DNA of 37,866 bases from positions 1 to 37,866 of the IMG/VR virus record IMGVR_UViG_3300017733_000015; one strand, written 5' to 3'. A program made the position numbers and the translations under genes. This document shows, one piece after another, positions 6,527 through 15,744 of this stretch. The notes beneath the pieces were generated by a model. It did no database searches. It was given only the letters and a program-made list of their open reading frames with translations, and was not told the origin of the DNA. This DNA comes from a virus. How positions within the stretch are numbered: position 1 is the first letter of the stretch; every line of letters begins with the position of its first letter.

Positions 6527-7155
6527 TAGCTTTTAACTCCATATAATGTAAATGTTCCATTAATATTTCCACTACTCATAAAAAACTGAATTGCTGTTCC
6601 ATTAACAATTTCAGAACTTTCACTAAATGTTCCTGTACCAAATGCACACGCTTGTATTACTCCAGACATAGGATAACCAATTATCCAATTAGTTTGTGGT
6701 GGATGGTTTGAATCACCCATTCTAAATAAATCCATTGTTCCACTTAAAAATTCAAAAGTATCACCTGGAATACGATAACCATCACCTGTTAATCCAGCTA
6801 ACCATAATTGTGCTAATCCGTGATTGTTTTGATAAGTATTTCCAATAGTAGTTGAACCACCAGAATAAAAAACACTATTATAATTTGATGAAGAATTATA
6901 TGTAGGTGTTGAACCAATACCATACCTTGCATATAAAACAGCTGTATTATCACTTTGTGCTGTTACATTATCTAACACAATTTTATACATTGAATAAGTT
7001 GATGTAGTATCTAATCCTGTAAATGAAACACTAGTTGCATTACTTGCTGTTGTTGTAGATATTTTAACTAACCCACCAACACCACTTACTGTACCTGAAA
7101 AAGCATAAGTGTCGGCTAGGTTCATTGATTCAGCTTGTATTTTACTTAATGGCAT
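6526..7155 (-). CDS. Receptor-binding/fibre protein paralogue A
   Basis: This 209-residue protein starts MPLSKIQAESMNLADTYAFS and, after a GVGGLVKI turn, is a Ser/Thr/Tyr/Asn-rich beta domain. It ends AIQFFMSSGNINGTFTLYGV, the same signature as paralogues B and C. It lacks the adaptor domain found in B. It is the first of the three tandem paralogues and overlaps the next start by one base. A host-recognition role is inferred from the fibre cassette and composition. Confidence 0.72.
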   Translation of the reverse strand: MPLSKIQAESMNLADTYAFSGTVSGVGGLVKISTTTASNATSVSFTGLDTTSTYSMYKIVLDNVTAQSDNTAVLYARYGIGSTPTYNSSSNYNSVFYSGGSTTIGNTYQNNHGLAQLWLAGLTGDGYRIPGDTFEFLSGTMDLFRMGDSNHPPQTNWIIGYPMSGVIQACAFGTGTFSESSEIVNGTAIQFFMSSGNINGTFTLYGVKS

Positions 7156-7158
7156 AAT

Positions 7159-7458
7159 CTATTCCTTTGGGTATTTATCCTTTATTGGTTTAATCATTTC
7201 GCTTTTCCATTTCTCAATTCCATCGTGATATATTTTATCTAATTGTTCCTCTATTTTTGGGTACTCTTTTTCTCTTTGCATTTGGTATTCATTAGCTTTA
7301 TCTACCTTATCTAATTCTGCTTTCTTTGTTTTTATTTGGTCAACAGTAATTTTATTTGGATTATCATCAAACCAAGTAATTTTATTATAATCTTCGCTAA
7401 CTACTTTTACTTTTGCTTTTACATCTAAAGCTAATATTGCATCTATTATATTTGCCAT
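7159..7458 (-). CDS. Putative small fibre chaperone, 99 residues
   Basis: A helical, Lys/Glu-rich soluble protein: MANIIDAILALDVKAKVKVV, an ITWFDDNPNKITVDQIKTKKAEL stretch at about 27-49, and a charged C-terminal helix ending KDKYPKE. I do not see the full tail-chaperone signature present in the 4590-4883 protein. Size, charge and location between fibre-type genes suggest a similar accessory role, and XkdW-like chaperones have this flavour. Start overlaps the preceding stop (TAATG). Function assignment is tentative. Confidence 0.65.
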   Translation of the reverse strand: MANIIDAILALDVKAKVKVVSEDYNKITWFDDNPNKITVDQIKTKKAELDKVDKANEYQMQREKEYPKIEEQLDKIYHDGIEKWKSEMIKPIKDKYPKE

Positions 7459-8315
7459 TATGCACCTATTTCCATTAAAGTAATATTTGAAGTTGGAACT
7501 GCTGTTTCTTTATTATTGTAAGCATAACCACCACCATTAATAATTAAATTTATTGAACTTAAACTACTTCCATAATGGTTGGCATATGCTTTAAAATTGT
7601 ATGTTGTAGCAGAAGTTGTATTTGGAGTATCTAAAAAGTGCAAAGGCACAGCTTGATCTGGCTTATGATAACCACTAGCGTGGATGATTGAATGAGCCAC
7701 ACCTACACCAGAGTTCCAACTACTTGCATCACCTGTACCAATAACAGTAGAACCTCTTAATATATCTACACCATAAACTTGAACATTTGAATAAGTTGAA
7801 GCCATACTTATAAATCCTGTAATTAATATTTTACTACTTGTTGCACTAGGTGTTATCGCAAGAGAAAAAACTTGAACTTTATTGTCAACATTAGTATTTG
7901 AATAACTAGCATAATCATTATTATGAAGATTAACCACTTGCAATACTTTACCTCCACCTGGAACAGCAAAACTATTATCACCTCGTAAAAATGTTGTATT
8001 GTTTTTTGTACCTGTAGCTGATAACTCTCCTAATCCTACACTACCACTAGCAGGATTTATTGTACCTACTGCTCTACCTAAATAGATACAGTACATATCG
8101 TCTGAACCAGATGTTGCCGCTGTAAGAGTTAATGCAGTACCAGATGCAGAATAAGCATAGGTTGGCTCTTGTCTTACATTATTAATAAATAAAGCTATGT
8201 CGTTAGCACTTGTTACTGAATTAGATAACGTATAAGACGTTGTTGCACTTGTTGTAAAATCTTGTTTAGCTAGTGTCTGAAACGATGTTGTTGGTGCTGA
8301 CCCCAGATAAGGCAT
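7458..8315 (-). CDS. Tail fibre protein with adaptor domain
   Basis: This 285-residue protein starts MPYLGSAPTTSFQTLAKQDF and has an ALFINNVRQEPTYAY motif near residue 40, then MYCIYLGRAVGTINP near 80. This is the adaptor arrangement also seen at the start of the 345-residue fibre protein. A short GLGELSATGTKNNTTFLRGD linker leads to a beta-rich C-terminal domain (about 125-285) that does not end in the paralogue signature. It probably forms a distinct fibre or spike. It is separated from the upstream structural gene by one base. Confidence 0.75.
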   Translation of the reverse strand: MPYLGSAPTTSFQTLAKQDFTTSATTSYTLSNSVTSANDIALFINNVRQEPTYAYSASGTALTLTAATSGSDDMYCIYLGRAVGTINPASGSVGLGELSATGTKNNTTFLRGDNSFAVPGGGKVLQVVNLHNNDYASYSNTNVDNKVQVFSLAITPSATSSKILITGFISMASTYSNVQVYGVDILRGSTVIGTGDASSWNSGVGVAHSIIHASGYHKPDQAVPLHFLDTPNTTSATTYNFKAYANHYGSSLSSINLIINGGGYAYNNKETAVPTSNITLMEIGA

Positions 8316-8316
8316 T

Positions 8317-8661
8317 CTATGTTTGCTCCATGATTGATACTGACATGTCTAAAGCAGATCCTGCTGATGCTTGAGCTTTAACCACATCGGTTGTTTGTAA
8401 TACTAACTTTTGACCACCAAAGACTTCTAATGTTGTATTTGCTGGAATACTTACTGATTTTAACAAAAAGATATTAGCATTTGTTTCTGTATCAGATGTA
8501 TCTGAAACCAGTTGCACATCTGCTGTGATTGTATTACCAGTAATATTACATAGTGACATTCCCAAAACAATCGTAGTAGTTGCACTCGGTACAGTATAAA
8601 CTGTAGCTAAAGAGCTGTTTGATACAGCAGCTTTAGTTTTTATTTTAAATGTATTTGCCAT
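8317..8661 (-). CDS. Virion structural protein, 114 residues
   Basis: The protein starts MANTFKIKTKAAVSNSSLAT and is Ser/Thr/Val-rich with a beta-type alternation throughout: YTVPSATTTIVLGMSLCNIT, then VFGGQKLVLQTTD. No catalytic motif or membrane segment is visible. Similar small proteins follow the gp17-like fibre in marine podoviruses and are usually called structural. A decoration or collar-type role in the fibre complex is inferred from position. AAAGGAG lies just before the ATG. Confidence 0.68.
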   Translation of the reverse strand: MANTFKIKTKAAVSNSSLATVYTVPSATTTIVLGMSLCNITGNTITADVQLVSDTSDTETNANIFLLKSVSIPANTTLEVFGGQKLVLQTTDVVKAQASAGSALDMSVSIMEQT

Positions 8662-8671
8662 GTTTTCTCCT

Positions 8672-9331
8672 TTAACCTAAAGCAATAGCCAATGCTGTAG
8701 CATCAGCAAGTGAAGTTTCACCATCAGTACCTGCACTTCCTTGTGCACCAGTGTTACCAACTGGAATGCCAAGTGTGAAATTTAAAGTAGCAGCTTGAGT
8801 TGTACCTGAGTTTGTAATAGCAACTGTAGCACTACTACCAGCACTCAAAGTGTTTGTCGTTACAGATCCAACAGCTACAGTAGCTCCATTAGAATCTACA
8901 TAACTTTTAGTAGCTGCATCTTGAGCTGCTGATGGATTAGTAACATTTTTAATACGTCTGCTTGTTGCATCAAATTGATCAGTGCTATCTTTTACTAAAG
9001 CATCACCAGCAATATCAATAGACTCTTGAGCCATATTAAAAGCTTGAATACTATCGTTATCTAGATCTGATTCCTTAAAGACAGAACCAGCAGCATAATC
9101 AACGAGTCTTGTAGATTGACTTGTAGCTCTTCTTATTTCTATTACGGCATCTTGAGCTGGAGGTGTTCCAAACTGTACTTGATTAGAACTAGGAAAAGTG
9201 TAGTGAGTTGTAATTGTCTTAGTTACTCCATCAACCTTTACGATAACATCATCAGTTGATCGGTAACTAAAAGGTACACTGAATGTAGTGGTACTGTTAT
9301 TGCCAGTATAACGATTTAAAGCAAATGCCAT
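8672..9331 (-). CDS. Tail fibre, T7 gp17 N-terminal domain type
   Basis: The first 140 residues match the T7 tail-fibre attachment domain: MAFALNRYTGNNSTTTFSVP, YRSTDDVIVKVDG, VIEIRRATSQSTRLVDYAAG and the AQESIDIA helix. This part binds the fibre to the tail tubes. The protein is only 219 residues against 553 in T7, and ends soon after a short GNTGAQGSAGTDGETS collagen-like stretch. It therefore lacks a tip domain, which the separate adaptor-type fibre proteins encoded downstream probably provide. This modular split is the most notable feature of the tail genes. Confidence 0.9.
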   Translation of the reverse strand: MAFALNRYTGNNSTTTFSVPFSYRSTDDVIVKVDGVTKTITTHYTFPSSNQVQFGTPPAQDAVIEIRRATSQSTRLVDYAAGSVFKESDLDNDSIQAFNMAQESIDIAGDALVKDSTDQFDATSRRIKNVTNPSAAQDAATKSYVDSNGATVAVGSVTTNTLSAGSSATVAITNSGTTQAATLNFTLGIPVGNTGAQGSAGTDGETSLADATALAIALG

Positions 9332-9340
9332 AGTTTTTCC

Positions 9341-12300
9341 TTATTGTTGTTGTTGTTTAAGTATGTTTAGGATAGCTGGCACTTCATTCATACCAGCTTT
9401 TGCAAGTGATTTAGAAACCTCTTTGTTAATAAACTTATCAAATAAATCTTTGTTTTGCTCTGTCTTACCCTCTTCTATTATTGTAAGAAGCATAGCTTGG
9501 TCTCTAATTTTTTGAATAGCAGATTTAACTCTTGTAAAACCAGCTCCTCTTTTAGATACATCTTGAGTACCAAAAGGAAGTCCAGCTCTTGCATAAGCAT
9601 TAACAACCTCAACGAGTCTAAGCTCTCTTGTTTTTCTCATATATCGATCCATAAGAGTTTCTTTACCATCGGCTGTTTTAGTTATATTAAGTTGTACTCC
9701 TGGTAAGAACCTATGAGTTACTTGTGGTATAAAATTTGTACCAGTAGCCTGACCAGCAGCTATTAAATATCTTTCTGCATATAACTCTTCTTTCGTTACA
9801 GCTTCTTTTCTTATCTTAGTGTCCATTACATTTAGTCCAACAAACTTAGACATAAATGGATTGTGTATTTTTCTTGGTCTTCCTAAAGGTGTATATGAGT
9901 TAGCAATCGTTCCAGATTTAAACATGGACATAGCATACTGTTCTAAAGTTTGTGGATCTTTAAGTTGATCATCAAATTGGTAAGCAACATTTTGAGCTGT
10001 TTTTGGTATAAGTAATCTTACTTTTGATGTAAACCACTCCATTACATCATATTCTTTATCTTTACTAGTGTCATCTATTTCATCTGTAAGTTTTAACAGC
10101 TGATCAATACCACCAAATAAATTTGCATCTCTTATTGTATTTACTATAGAAAACCATGCAGTTTGTATATACTGTAAAGTTTCTTTATATGCTGATGCAT
10201 TAACAAATTCACCTTGTTCTCTTCTCATCTCAAGGTTAGTTAAATAATCAAAACTATTAAATAGTATTTTTAGAGGAGTAGATATAGGATCTAAATTTCT
10301 ATAATTTATTTCTTGATCACCAATTCTAATTGTGTAGGGAGGTAAATCTCCATACTCTTCTGACTGTCTTCTTAGCCTATGATTTGTAGCAGTAATACTA
10401 CCAGTTGCATTTCCAGTTATATATAAAGACATAGCAGCAGCTACAACACTATATCCAAACAATGCTTCACCATTAGCTCTTGCTTGTCTTCTGATTCCAT
10501 TTTTACCTTGCAAGTCAGCTAGATATTTAGGAGCTAAAAACTGAACTCCAGGTGTCATCCTAACACCAACTTCCATAACTCTTATTGGAGTTCTAAAGAA
10601 TAACTGTCCTACAACTTTAAATATAGGATGCCCAGCTACAAAATTTTCGTATCTTTTTGCAGTTCTACTAACAACACCTTTTCCAGAAAATTCTCTTTTA
10701 AATAAAAAGTCTTTTGTAAAATCTAAACCCTCAGTATCTAGTCCAGTCTTCATTCCCTCTTTATTTTTATCTATTGCTCTTTTTACAAATATTTCTAGTT
10801 TCTTACCAGACAAACCTCTGTTTTTTCCATCTCTTATCAGAGCATCAATAGCAGTCTTTTTAAATTCCAAAGATTCGTCTATTGTCTTTTTTATATGACT
10901 CTCAAGGTCTTCTTCAAACTTTTTACTTTTAACATACTTTATACCAAGCTTTTTATCATTTAGAGCCTTTTCAGTAAACTCTTCAGCAGCTTGACCAGCT
11001 ATGTAACCTCTGTAAGTTGTCTGCTCAAAGAAAGCATCAGTTGCTAATAGAAGTCTAGGAAAAGTTCTTATTAAACCTGCACCAAATCTTTTAGGAATAG
11101 AGGGTAAATTCTTTCCACCAAACTCCATAAACTTATCATAAGTATCAGTAAGAAAAGCTTTTTCATATTTTAATGCTGCTCGAAAAGCTTTAAACCCTGC
11201 TCCAGCAGCTTCTTTTAATGCACCATATTGAGCTGATACACCTTTAATAGCAGCGATACTATAATCACCTCTACCAAAAAATTCTAACAAAGGATTTAAT
11301 GCAGTTCTGTAAAATGATGGTATACCATTAACAGTTAATGATGTTGTGCTTAGTGCATTACTAATCATAAGTTCTGACACTAATCTATTTACTGGTTGTA
11401 TAATATTGTTGTAAACTTTTTTTGGTAAACCATCAGCTTCAAATGATTTTTGTATGAGGGACTCTTCTACTTCTCTAAGCTTCTCTTTAAGCTCTACGAC
11501 TTTTGTGTAATTGCCACTTTCAAACTCTGAATCAATTTGTCTGTTTAAAGATTTTATTAAAGGATTAATTCTTGCTTTATGTAATCTTCTTACATAAGCA
11601 TCCATAAATTGGTTTAAATTTTGTTTTTGTTTCTTTGTTAATTTTACTGTTGGATCATCAGGCATAACATCACCAGCTTTTACTTTACTTAAAGAACCAG
11701 CAAAAATTCTGTCTTGTAGTTGACCCATTATTCTACCTGATGACTGTCTAAAATCATCATCAACTTTAGCAATTTTATCTTCAAGTGTTTTTAAGTTTTT
11801 GAAATGATCTATAAGATTTCTACTTGATGTCTCATCAGTTGTATTTTGTAATATTTGAAATGTTTTTATTAGTTTTGAACTAACAGTGTCTCTAGCTTCT
11901 GCTAATGATTTTTGTAACAACTGACTCTGTGCTTCATTTAATTCAGTTCCAAATAGCTTATGTAACTCATCTAATTCATCTAAACCTAATGTTTCAAAAT
12001 CTTTGGTTACAGCTTCAACAATTTTACTAACAACTCTTCTACTTTGAACCCCATCTTCTTTAACACCAACAGGTGTTCCATCTGTTAATTCTTTAATCTT
12101 TTTTACTATATCATTTAGATTACTTGCAATAGGGTTAGAACTAAGGATAGCTTCTTCTTCTAAAAGTTTCTTTTCTTCATCAGTTACTTTTATTTTTTCT
12201 GATGGTAATTCTTTACCTGCCTTTTTTGCAGTTAATAAGTTTGTTACTGTTTTAGCTCCAGTTCCTAATACACCACCTAAAGCTCCTCCGATAGCTGTAG

Positions 12301-13018
12301 CTAAAGCAACTTCACCTCCACTTATCTTTTCTTTTTTACCACCAGCAACTTCAACTGTTTGCCTTGATACATTTTCTAAAGCTGAAAAGGTAGCTGTCTC
12401 GGTCGCTAACATTACACCTGTTCCAACAGAAGATTTAAGTGCTTTTTTAATCTTTTGTTTCATCGCTTTTTTTGCAACAAATTTAGCACCAACTCCGATA
12501 CCTAGTGTTCCTACACTTAACCAATTAGTTAAATCTGTACCCATACCAATAACAGCTCTTTTTGTACCAGACAAAGATAAACCTAAATCATCGTAGGCAT
12601 CCATCATATATAAGAAAGCTTTCTTTTGTTCATCTGAAGCTCTTCTAATATAATTAGCTTTAAACATTGTAGAGCCAAGATTATAGTTAAACCATCCCAT
12701 TTGGTTAAGACCATACTCACCAGCTTCTTCGTCAGTGCCATTGAAATCTCTTCCTCGGTTCATTCTAAATATTATTTTAGAAGCATCGATAAAGTCAGGA
12801 TCGTTTTTTAAAAACTCATCATTGGTAGAGTTTTCTGTATCAGGGTCTTGATACATTTTATCGAAACTAGGTTTAGGAGGTTGTTGAGTTTCAGCTTGTT
12901 GTGGAGCTTGTGTTTTCTTATAAGCATCAATCTTTTCCTGCATCTGCTGAATAGTAAGGTCTTCATCCTTGAAATTATAATTCTTACCACTTCTAGGATC
13001 AGTATATTTTCTAACCAT
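9341..13018 (-). CDS. Internal virion protein, T7 gp16-like
   Basis: The largest gene, 1225 residues (T7 gp16: 1318). It lies in the gp16 slot between gp15-like and fibre genes. Such proteins form the inner core and are ejected to make a channel across the cell envelope. A short N-terminal tag (KYTDPRSGKNYNFKDEDLT) is followed by a Pro/Gln linker, Gly-rich hydrophobic segments around residues 155-260, a long coiled region, and further helices with transmembrane-like patches near 810-850. I do not see the N-terminal lytic transglycosylase motif that T7 gp16 has. The upstream stop overlaps the start by one base. Confidence 0.85.
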   Translation of the reverse strand: MVRKYTDPRSGKNYNFKDEDLTIQQMQEKIDAYKKTQAPQQAETQQPPKPSFDKMYQDPDTENSTNDEFLKNDPDFIDASKIIFRMNRGRDFNGTDEEAGEYGLNQMGWFNYNLGSTMFKANYIRRASDEQKKAFLYMMDAYDDLGLSLSGTKRAVIGMGTDLTNWLSVGTLGIGVGAKFVAKKAMKQKIKKALKSSVGTGVMLATETATFSALENVSRQTVEVAGGKKEKISGGEVALATAIGGALGGVLGTGAKTVTNLLTAKKAGKELPSEKIKVTDEEKKLLEEEAILSSNPIASNLNDIVKKIKELTDGTPVGVKEDGVQSRRVVSKIVEAVTKDFETLGLDELDELHKLFGTELNEAQSQLLQKSLAEARDTVSSKLIKTFQILQNTTDETSSRNLIDHFKNLKTLEDKIAKVDDDFRQSSGRIMGQLQDRIFAGSLSKVKAGDVMPDDPTVKLTKKQKQNLNQFMDAYVRRLHKARINPLIKSLNRQIDSEFESGNYTKVVELKEKLREVEESLIQKSFEADGLPKKVYNNIIQPVNRLVSELMISNALSTTSLTVNGIPSFYRTALNPLLEFFGRGDYSIAAIKGVSAQYGALKEAAGAGFKAFRAALKYEKAFLTDTYDKFMEFGGKNLPSIPKRFGAGLIRTFPRLLLATDAFFEQTTYRGYIAGQAAEEFTEKALNDKKLGIKYVKSKKFEEDLESHIKKTIDESLEFKKTAIDALIRDGKNRGLSGKKLEIFVKRAIDKNKEGMKTGLDTEGLDFTKDFLFKREFSGKGVVSRTAKRYENFVAGHPIFKVVGQLFFRTPIRVMEVGVRMTPGVQFLAPKYLADLQGKNGIRRQARANGEALFGYSVVAAAMSLYITGNATGSITATNHRLRRQSEEYGDLPPYTIRIGDQEINYRNLDPISTPLKILFNSFDYLTNLEMRREQGEFVNASAYKETLQYIQTAWFSIVNTIRDANLFGGIDQLLKLTDEIDDTSKDKEYDVMEWFTSKVRLLIPKTAQNVAYQFDDQLKDPQTLEQYAMSMFKSGTIANSYTPLGRPRKIHNPFMSKFVGLNVMDTKIRKEAVTKEELYAERYLIAAGQATGTNFIPQVTHRFLPGVQLNITKTADGKETLMDRYMRKTRELRLVEVVNAYARAGLPFGTQDVSKRGAGFTRVKSAIQKIRDQAMLLTIIEEGKTEQNKDLFDKFINKEVSKSLAKAGMNEVPAILNILKQQQQ

Positions 13019-14616
13019 TATAGTGTCGGTATCTCAAAATCAGGAGCTGGAATGTCAAAAGTTGAGACATTTCTCTGATCTGCTGATCTATTATCTAATG
13101 TTTTTACAAAACCAAAATCTTTTTCTAGTGCTTGCTTTGTTGCAATAGAAGCTTTTTGATATACTTGTTCTCGTAAAGTTTTTGGACTGACATTGTTAAA
13201 ATCTTTTCCATTATTTTCATAAACAAATAACAACAGCTCATCAACAGCATCATCATAATATTGTTGTGCCCAACTTTGTAAGTCTACCCTTTGTTGAAGC
13301 AACTCATATAAAGGGCTAGCTGTAAAAGGTGCTACATGAGAATTAGTAACAACATTGAAATACCTATCATATTCAGGATTGTTTTTTAGGTTTTTTGCAC
13401 CATTAGCAAGTGATTCTACCTTTTTCATTAAAGCTATTTTTTCTGGCTTATTAATATCTTCTGCATCTTTTATTTGTTCTAATATTTGAGAGGGTGGTAT
13501 ATCGCCAGTTATTGTTGAACCAACTATTTGTGTTTCAAGTCTTGTACTGTTAATTAAACTTGTTTGAGCATCAACTTCATCTGGGTCTTCTGTATTTAAA
13601 AAGTCTACTAAATTTTTATTTGCAGGATCATAATCTAAGTAATTTATTCTTTGATTAGGGTTTTTTTCTTTTTTGTTATATAAGTCTTGTTGTTCTTGTC
13701 TTATTCTTAAAGTTCTTTCTCTTTCTCTAGCTTGAAATTCAGCAGATTTTCTTGCAAGAAGAGATTGTCGTATAGATACTTTTTTATCAGCGACTTGTTG
13801 TTTAAGATCAGGTGTTAAATAGTTTCCCTTTGGTATCATCTCTAGCACCTTTACTGCTTGTGTAATGTCACCAGTCTCATCTGCAATTCTTTCAGCTACA
13901 TCTAAAACAGTTTCAACTATTCCATCTCTTCTTGATATAGTATCTAAAGATGAAGATTTTGCCCAAGTATCATCTATTGCTTTTAATGAAGTAGGTTGAG
14001 CAGATGTTAAGTTACCTCTTATTACTAAAGATACTTTTCTTCTAAAATCATCATTTTGTATCTGTATATCTCTTTTTGCTTGTTCTGATCTAAACTGTAA
14101 GTTGTATTGTCTGATCTGACCCTCTATTGTAGATAATGCTCCTTGAGCAAAAAACTCTCTGCCCTCTACTTGTTGTGAAATATCTTGTCTTAAATCGTTA
14201 AAGAATACTGATCGTGCACCAGAATTAAACTTTATGTTTTCATCTGATAATGCTTTTTGTATTTGTTCATCAAAATACTTTTCTGCATATTGAGCACCTA
14301 ATCCCTCGGCAACTCTTGCTCTAACTCTAGGTGACAAATCAGGAAATATTTCTCCTACTTGTGTCTTACTAGCTAGTCCAAGTTCTGCATCTTTTTTAAA
14401 CTCATTGACATAGAAATCAATTTTTTCTAAATCTTCTTTTTCTTTTTCTTGTCTTTTTTGTTCAACAATTTCAGAAGCTACACCTAAAGCTTCTGCTAAC
14501 TGGCCAGCTCCTGTGCCAGCTTGTTGAGTACCTCCTCCAGCAAAAGCATCTATAGGTCTTGCTTGAGGTTGTAGTCCTGGTTGTGTTAAGTTACCAACTG
14601 GTTTATTTTTTGCCAT
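13018..14616 (-). CDS. Internal virion protein, T7 gp15-like
   Basis: A 532-residue, mostly helical, Gln/Lys/Glu-rich protein in the gp15 slot (T7 gp15: 747). It begins MAKNKPVGNLTQPGLQPQAR with a Gly-rich stretch, then long helices with coiled-coil character (LGVASEIVEQKRQEKEKEDL near 45-65, RERERTLRIRQEQQDLYNKK near 298-317). In T7, gp15 and gp16 build the periplasmic channel for genome entry. No enzymatic motif is visible. Assignment rests on order, size and composition. Confidence 0.82.
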   Translation of the reverse strand: MAKNKPVGNLTQPGLQPQARPIDAFAGGGTQQAGTGAGQLAEALGVASEIVEQKRQEKEKEDLEKIDFYVNEFKKDAELGLASKTQVGEIFPDLSPRVRARVAEGLGAQYAEKYFDEQIQKALSDENIKFNSGARSVFFNDLRQDISQQVEGREFFAQGALSTIEGQIRQYNLQFRSEQAKRDIQIQNDDFRRKVSLVIRGNLTSAQPTSLKAIDDTWAKSSSLDTISRRDGIVETVLDVAERIADETGDITQAVKVLEMIPKGNYLTPDLKQQVADKKVSIRQSLLARKSAEFQARERERTLRIRQEQQDLYNKKEKNPNQRINYLDYDPANKNLVDFLNTEDPDEVDAQTSLINSTRLETQIVGSTITGDIPPSQILEQIKDAEDINKPEKIALMKKVESLANGAKNLKNNPEYDRYFNVVTNSHVAPFTASPLYELLQQRVDLQSWAQQYYDDAVDELLLFVYENNGKDFNNVSPKTLREQVYQKASIATKQALEKDFGFVKTLDNRSADQRNVSTFDIPAPDFEIPTL

Positions 14617-14630
14617 CTATACTTCCCTTA

Positions 14631-15284
14631 TTATATTATACTAGCTCCACCAAAATTCATTCCTGGTGTTCCAAAATTACTTGGTCTTAAATTTCCCATA
14701 ACAGGTGAAGTAACCATCGCTGACCTACCCATACCAAAACTATTACCAAACGTACTACCTATAGATGGTATTTTAAGTGCATCACCTATTCCAGGAATAG
14801 CAGCTATTGATGCACCAGTAGATATAAGAGAGCCTAAGATGTTACCACCAACTGGCTGTTCTTGTTGTGCATATCTATTTGCAAGTGTTGCATAAGATCT
14901 TGTTCTGTCATCATTTAGAGCAGCTACAGTGTTAGTAAAGTTTCTTTGAATTGTCTGGTTAGCCATACCAGCTTGCATCTCTGTATTTTCTAAAATTGCA
15001 TCTACTGATAAACCAGTAATACCTGCTTCACCAAGCCTTACTTGTTTAGTAGCTCGGTTTTCCATAGCTTCTACTCTAGCTTTTAATAGTTCTTGTCCAG
15101 ACTTCTCAGATTCTTCTTGTTGTCTTCTATCTAAGATAGCCATGTCTCTTCTATAGGCTGCATCTGCATTTGCTCGTAAGGTAGCATTTCTACCTTTAGC
15201 TGCACTTTCTTCGTTCTCAGCCTGTACATAGCTCATAACACCTTGACCTATTGTCAAAACTGCTGCAACAACTGGATCACACAT
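14631..15284 (-). CDS. Internal virion protein, T7 gp14-like
   Basis: A 217-residue protein starting MCDPVVAAVLTIGQGVMSYV, a short hydrophobic N-terminus typical of gp14-type proteins. It continues with an Ala/Arg/Glu helical region (AAYRRDMAILDRRQQEE) and a Gly/Ser/Asn-rich C-terminus with a GSLISTGASIAAIPGIG segment. In T7, gp14 leaves the virion first and forms the outer-membrane channel. The gene overlaps the preceding gp13-like gene by 8 nt. T7 gp14 is 196 residues, so size agrees. Confidence 0.86.
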   Translation of the reverse strand: MCDPVVAAVLTIGQGVMSYVQAENEESAAKGRNATLRANADAAYRRDMAILDRRQQEESEKSGQELLKARVEAMENRATKQVRLGEAGITGLSVDAILENTEMQAGMANQTIQRNFTNTVAALNDDRTRSYATLANRYAQQEQPVGGNILGSLISTGASIAAIPGIGDALKIPSIGSTFGNSFGMGRSAMVTSPVMGNLRPSNFGTPGMNFGGASII

Positions 15285-15744
15285 TATTTAATTCCTTTGT
15301 AAATAAATAAAAATTTTCTTTTTTAACACCATAAGGTTTTTGAAATTTTACATCAAAGCCACACCACTGTAGCCACCTCATAGCTGTCTTATTTTTGTCG
15401 TGAACAAAATTATATAAGACTGGATATTTTTCACCTAAGTGATCTACCCACGTTCTACACTCTCTTAAGAATTCTTTTGATATACTTTTTATTGATGATG
15501 ATGTTAACATCCAAGGCACTCCATAGTTAGTGCCATTAACACAATCAGAAACACCAAACATTCCTATAATCTCATTACCATTGACAATAGTGTACACTTT
15601 AGCATTAGGAGCTTTGAATGCTCCCATTAAAGCATCGATTGGTTTATGACCATTCATAGCTTTTATTTCCTCAATGTCTTCTTTTCTTAATCGAGGAGCT
15701 AATATTACAGCATGAGTTTTAGTTGCTTCTATTACTTCTGCCAT
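15277..15744 (-). CDS. gp13-like protein with GNAT-like character
   Basis: The best start is the ATG at 15744 after AAGGATATA, giving 155 residues from MAEVIEATKTHAVILAPRLR. A reading from 15783 would add 13 residues from inside the tail-tube gene and has no leader. Position between gp12 and gp14 homologues identifies the T7 gene 13 slot. The pattern (DIEEIKAMNG, YTIVNGNEIIGMFGV, FVHDKNKTAMRWLQWCGFDV) resembles an acetyltransferase fold: a strand pair, then the 'N..A..ll...GF' helix and strand. Whether it is catalytic is unknown. T7 gp13 is 138 residues. Confidence 0.82.
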   Translation of the reverse strand: MAEVIEATKTHAVILAPRLRKEDIEEIKAMNGHKPIDALMGAFKAPNAKVYTIVNGNEIIGMFGVSDCVNGTNYGVPWMLTSSSIKSISKEFLRECRTWVDHLGEKYPVLYNFVHDKNKTAMRWLQWCGFDVKFQKPYGVKKENFYLFTKELNNV

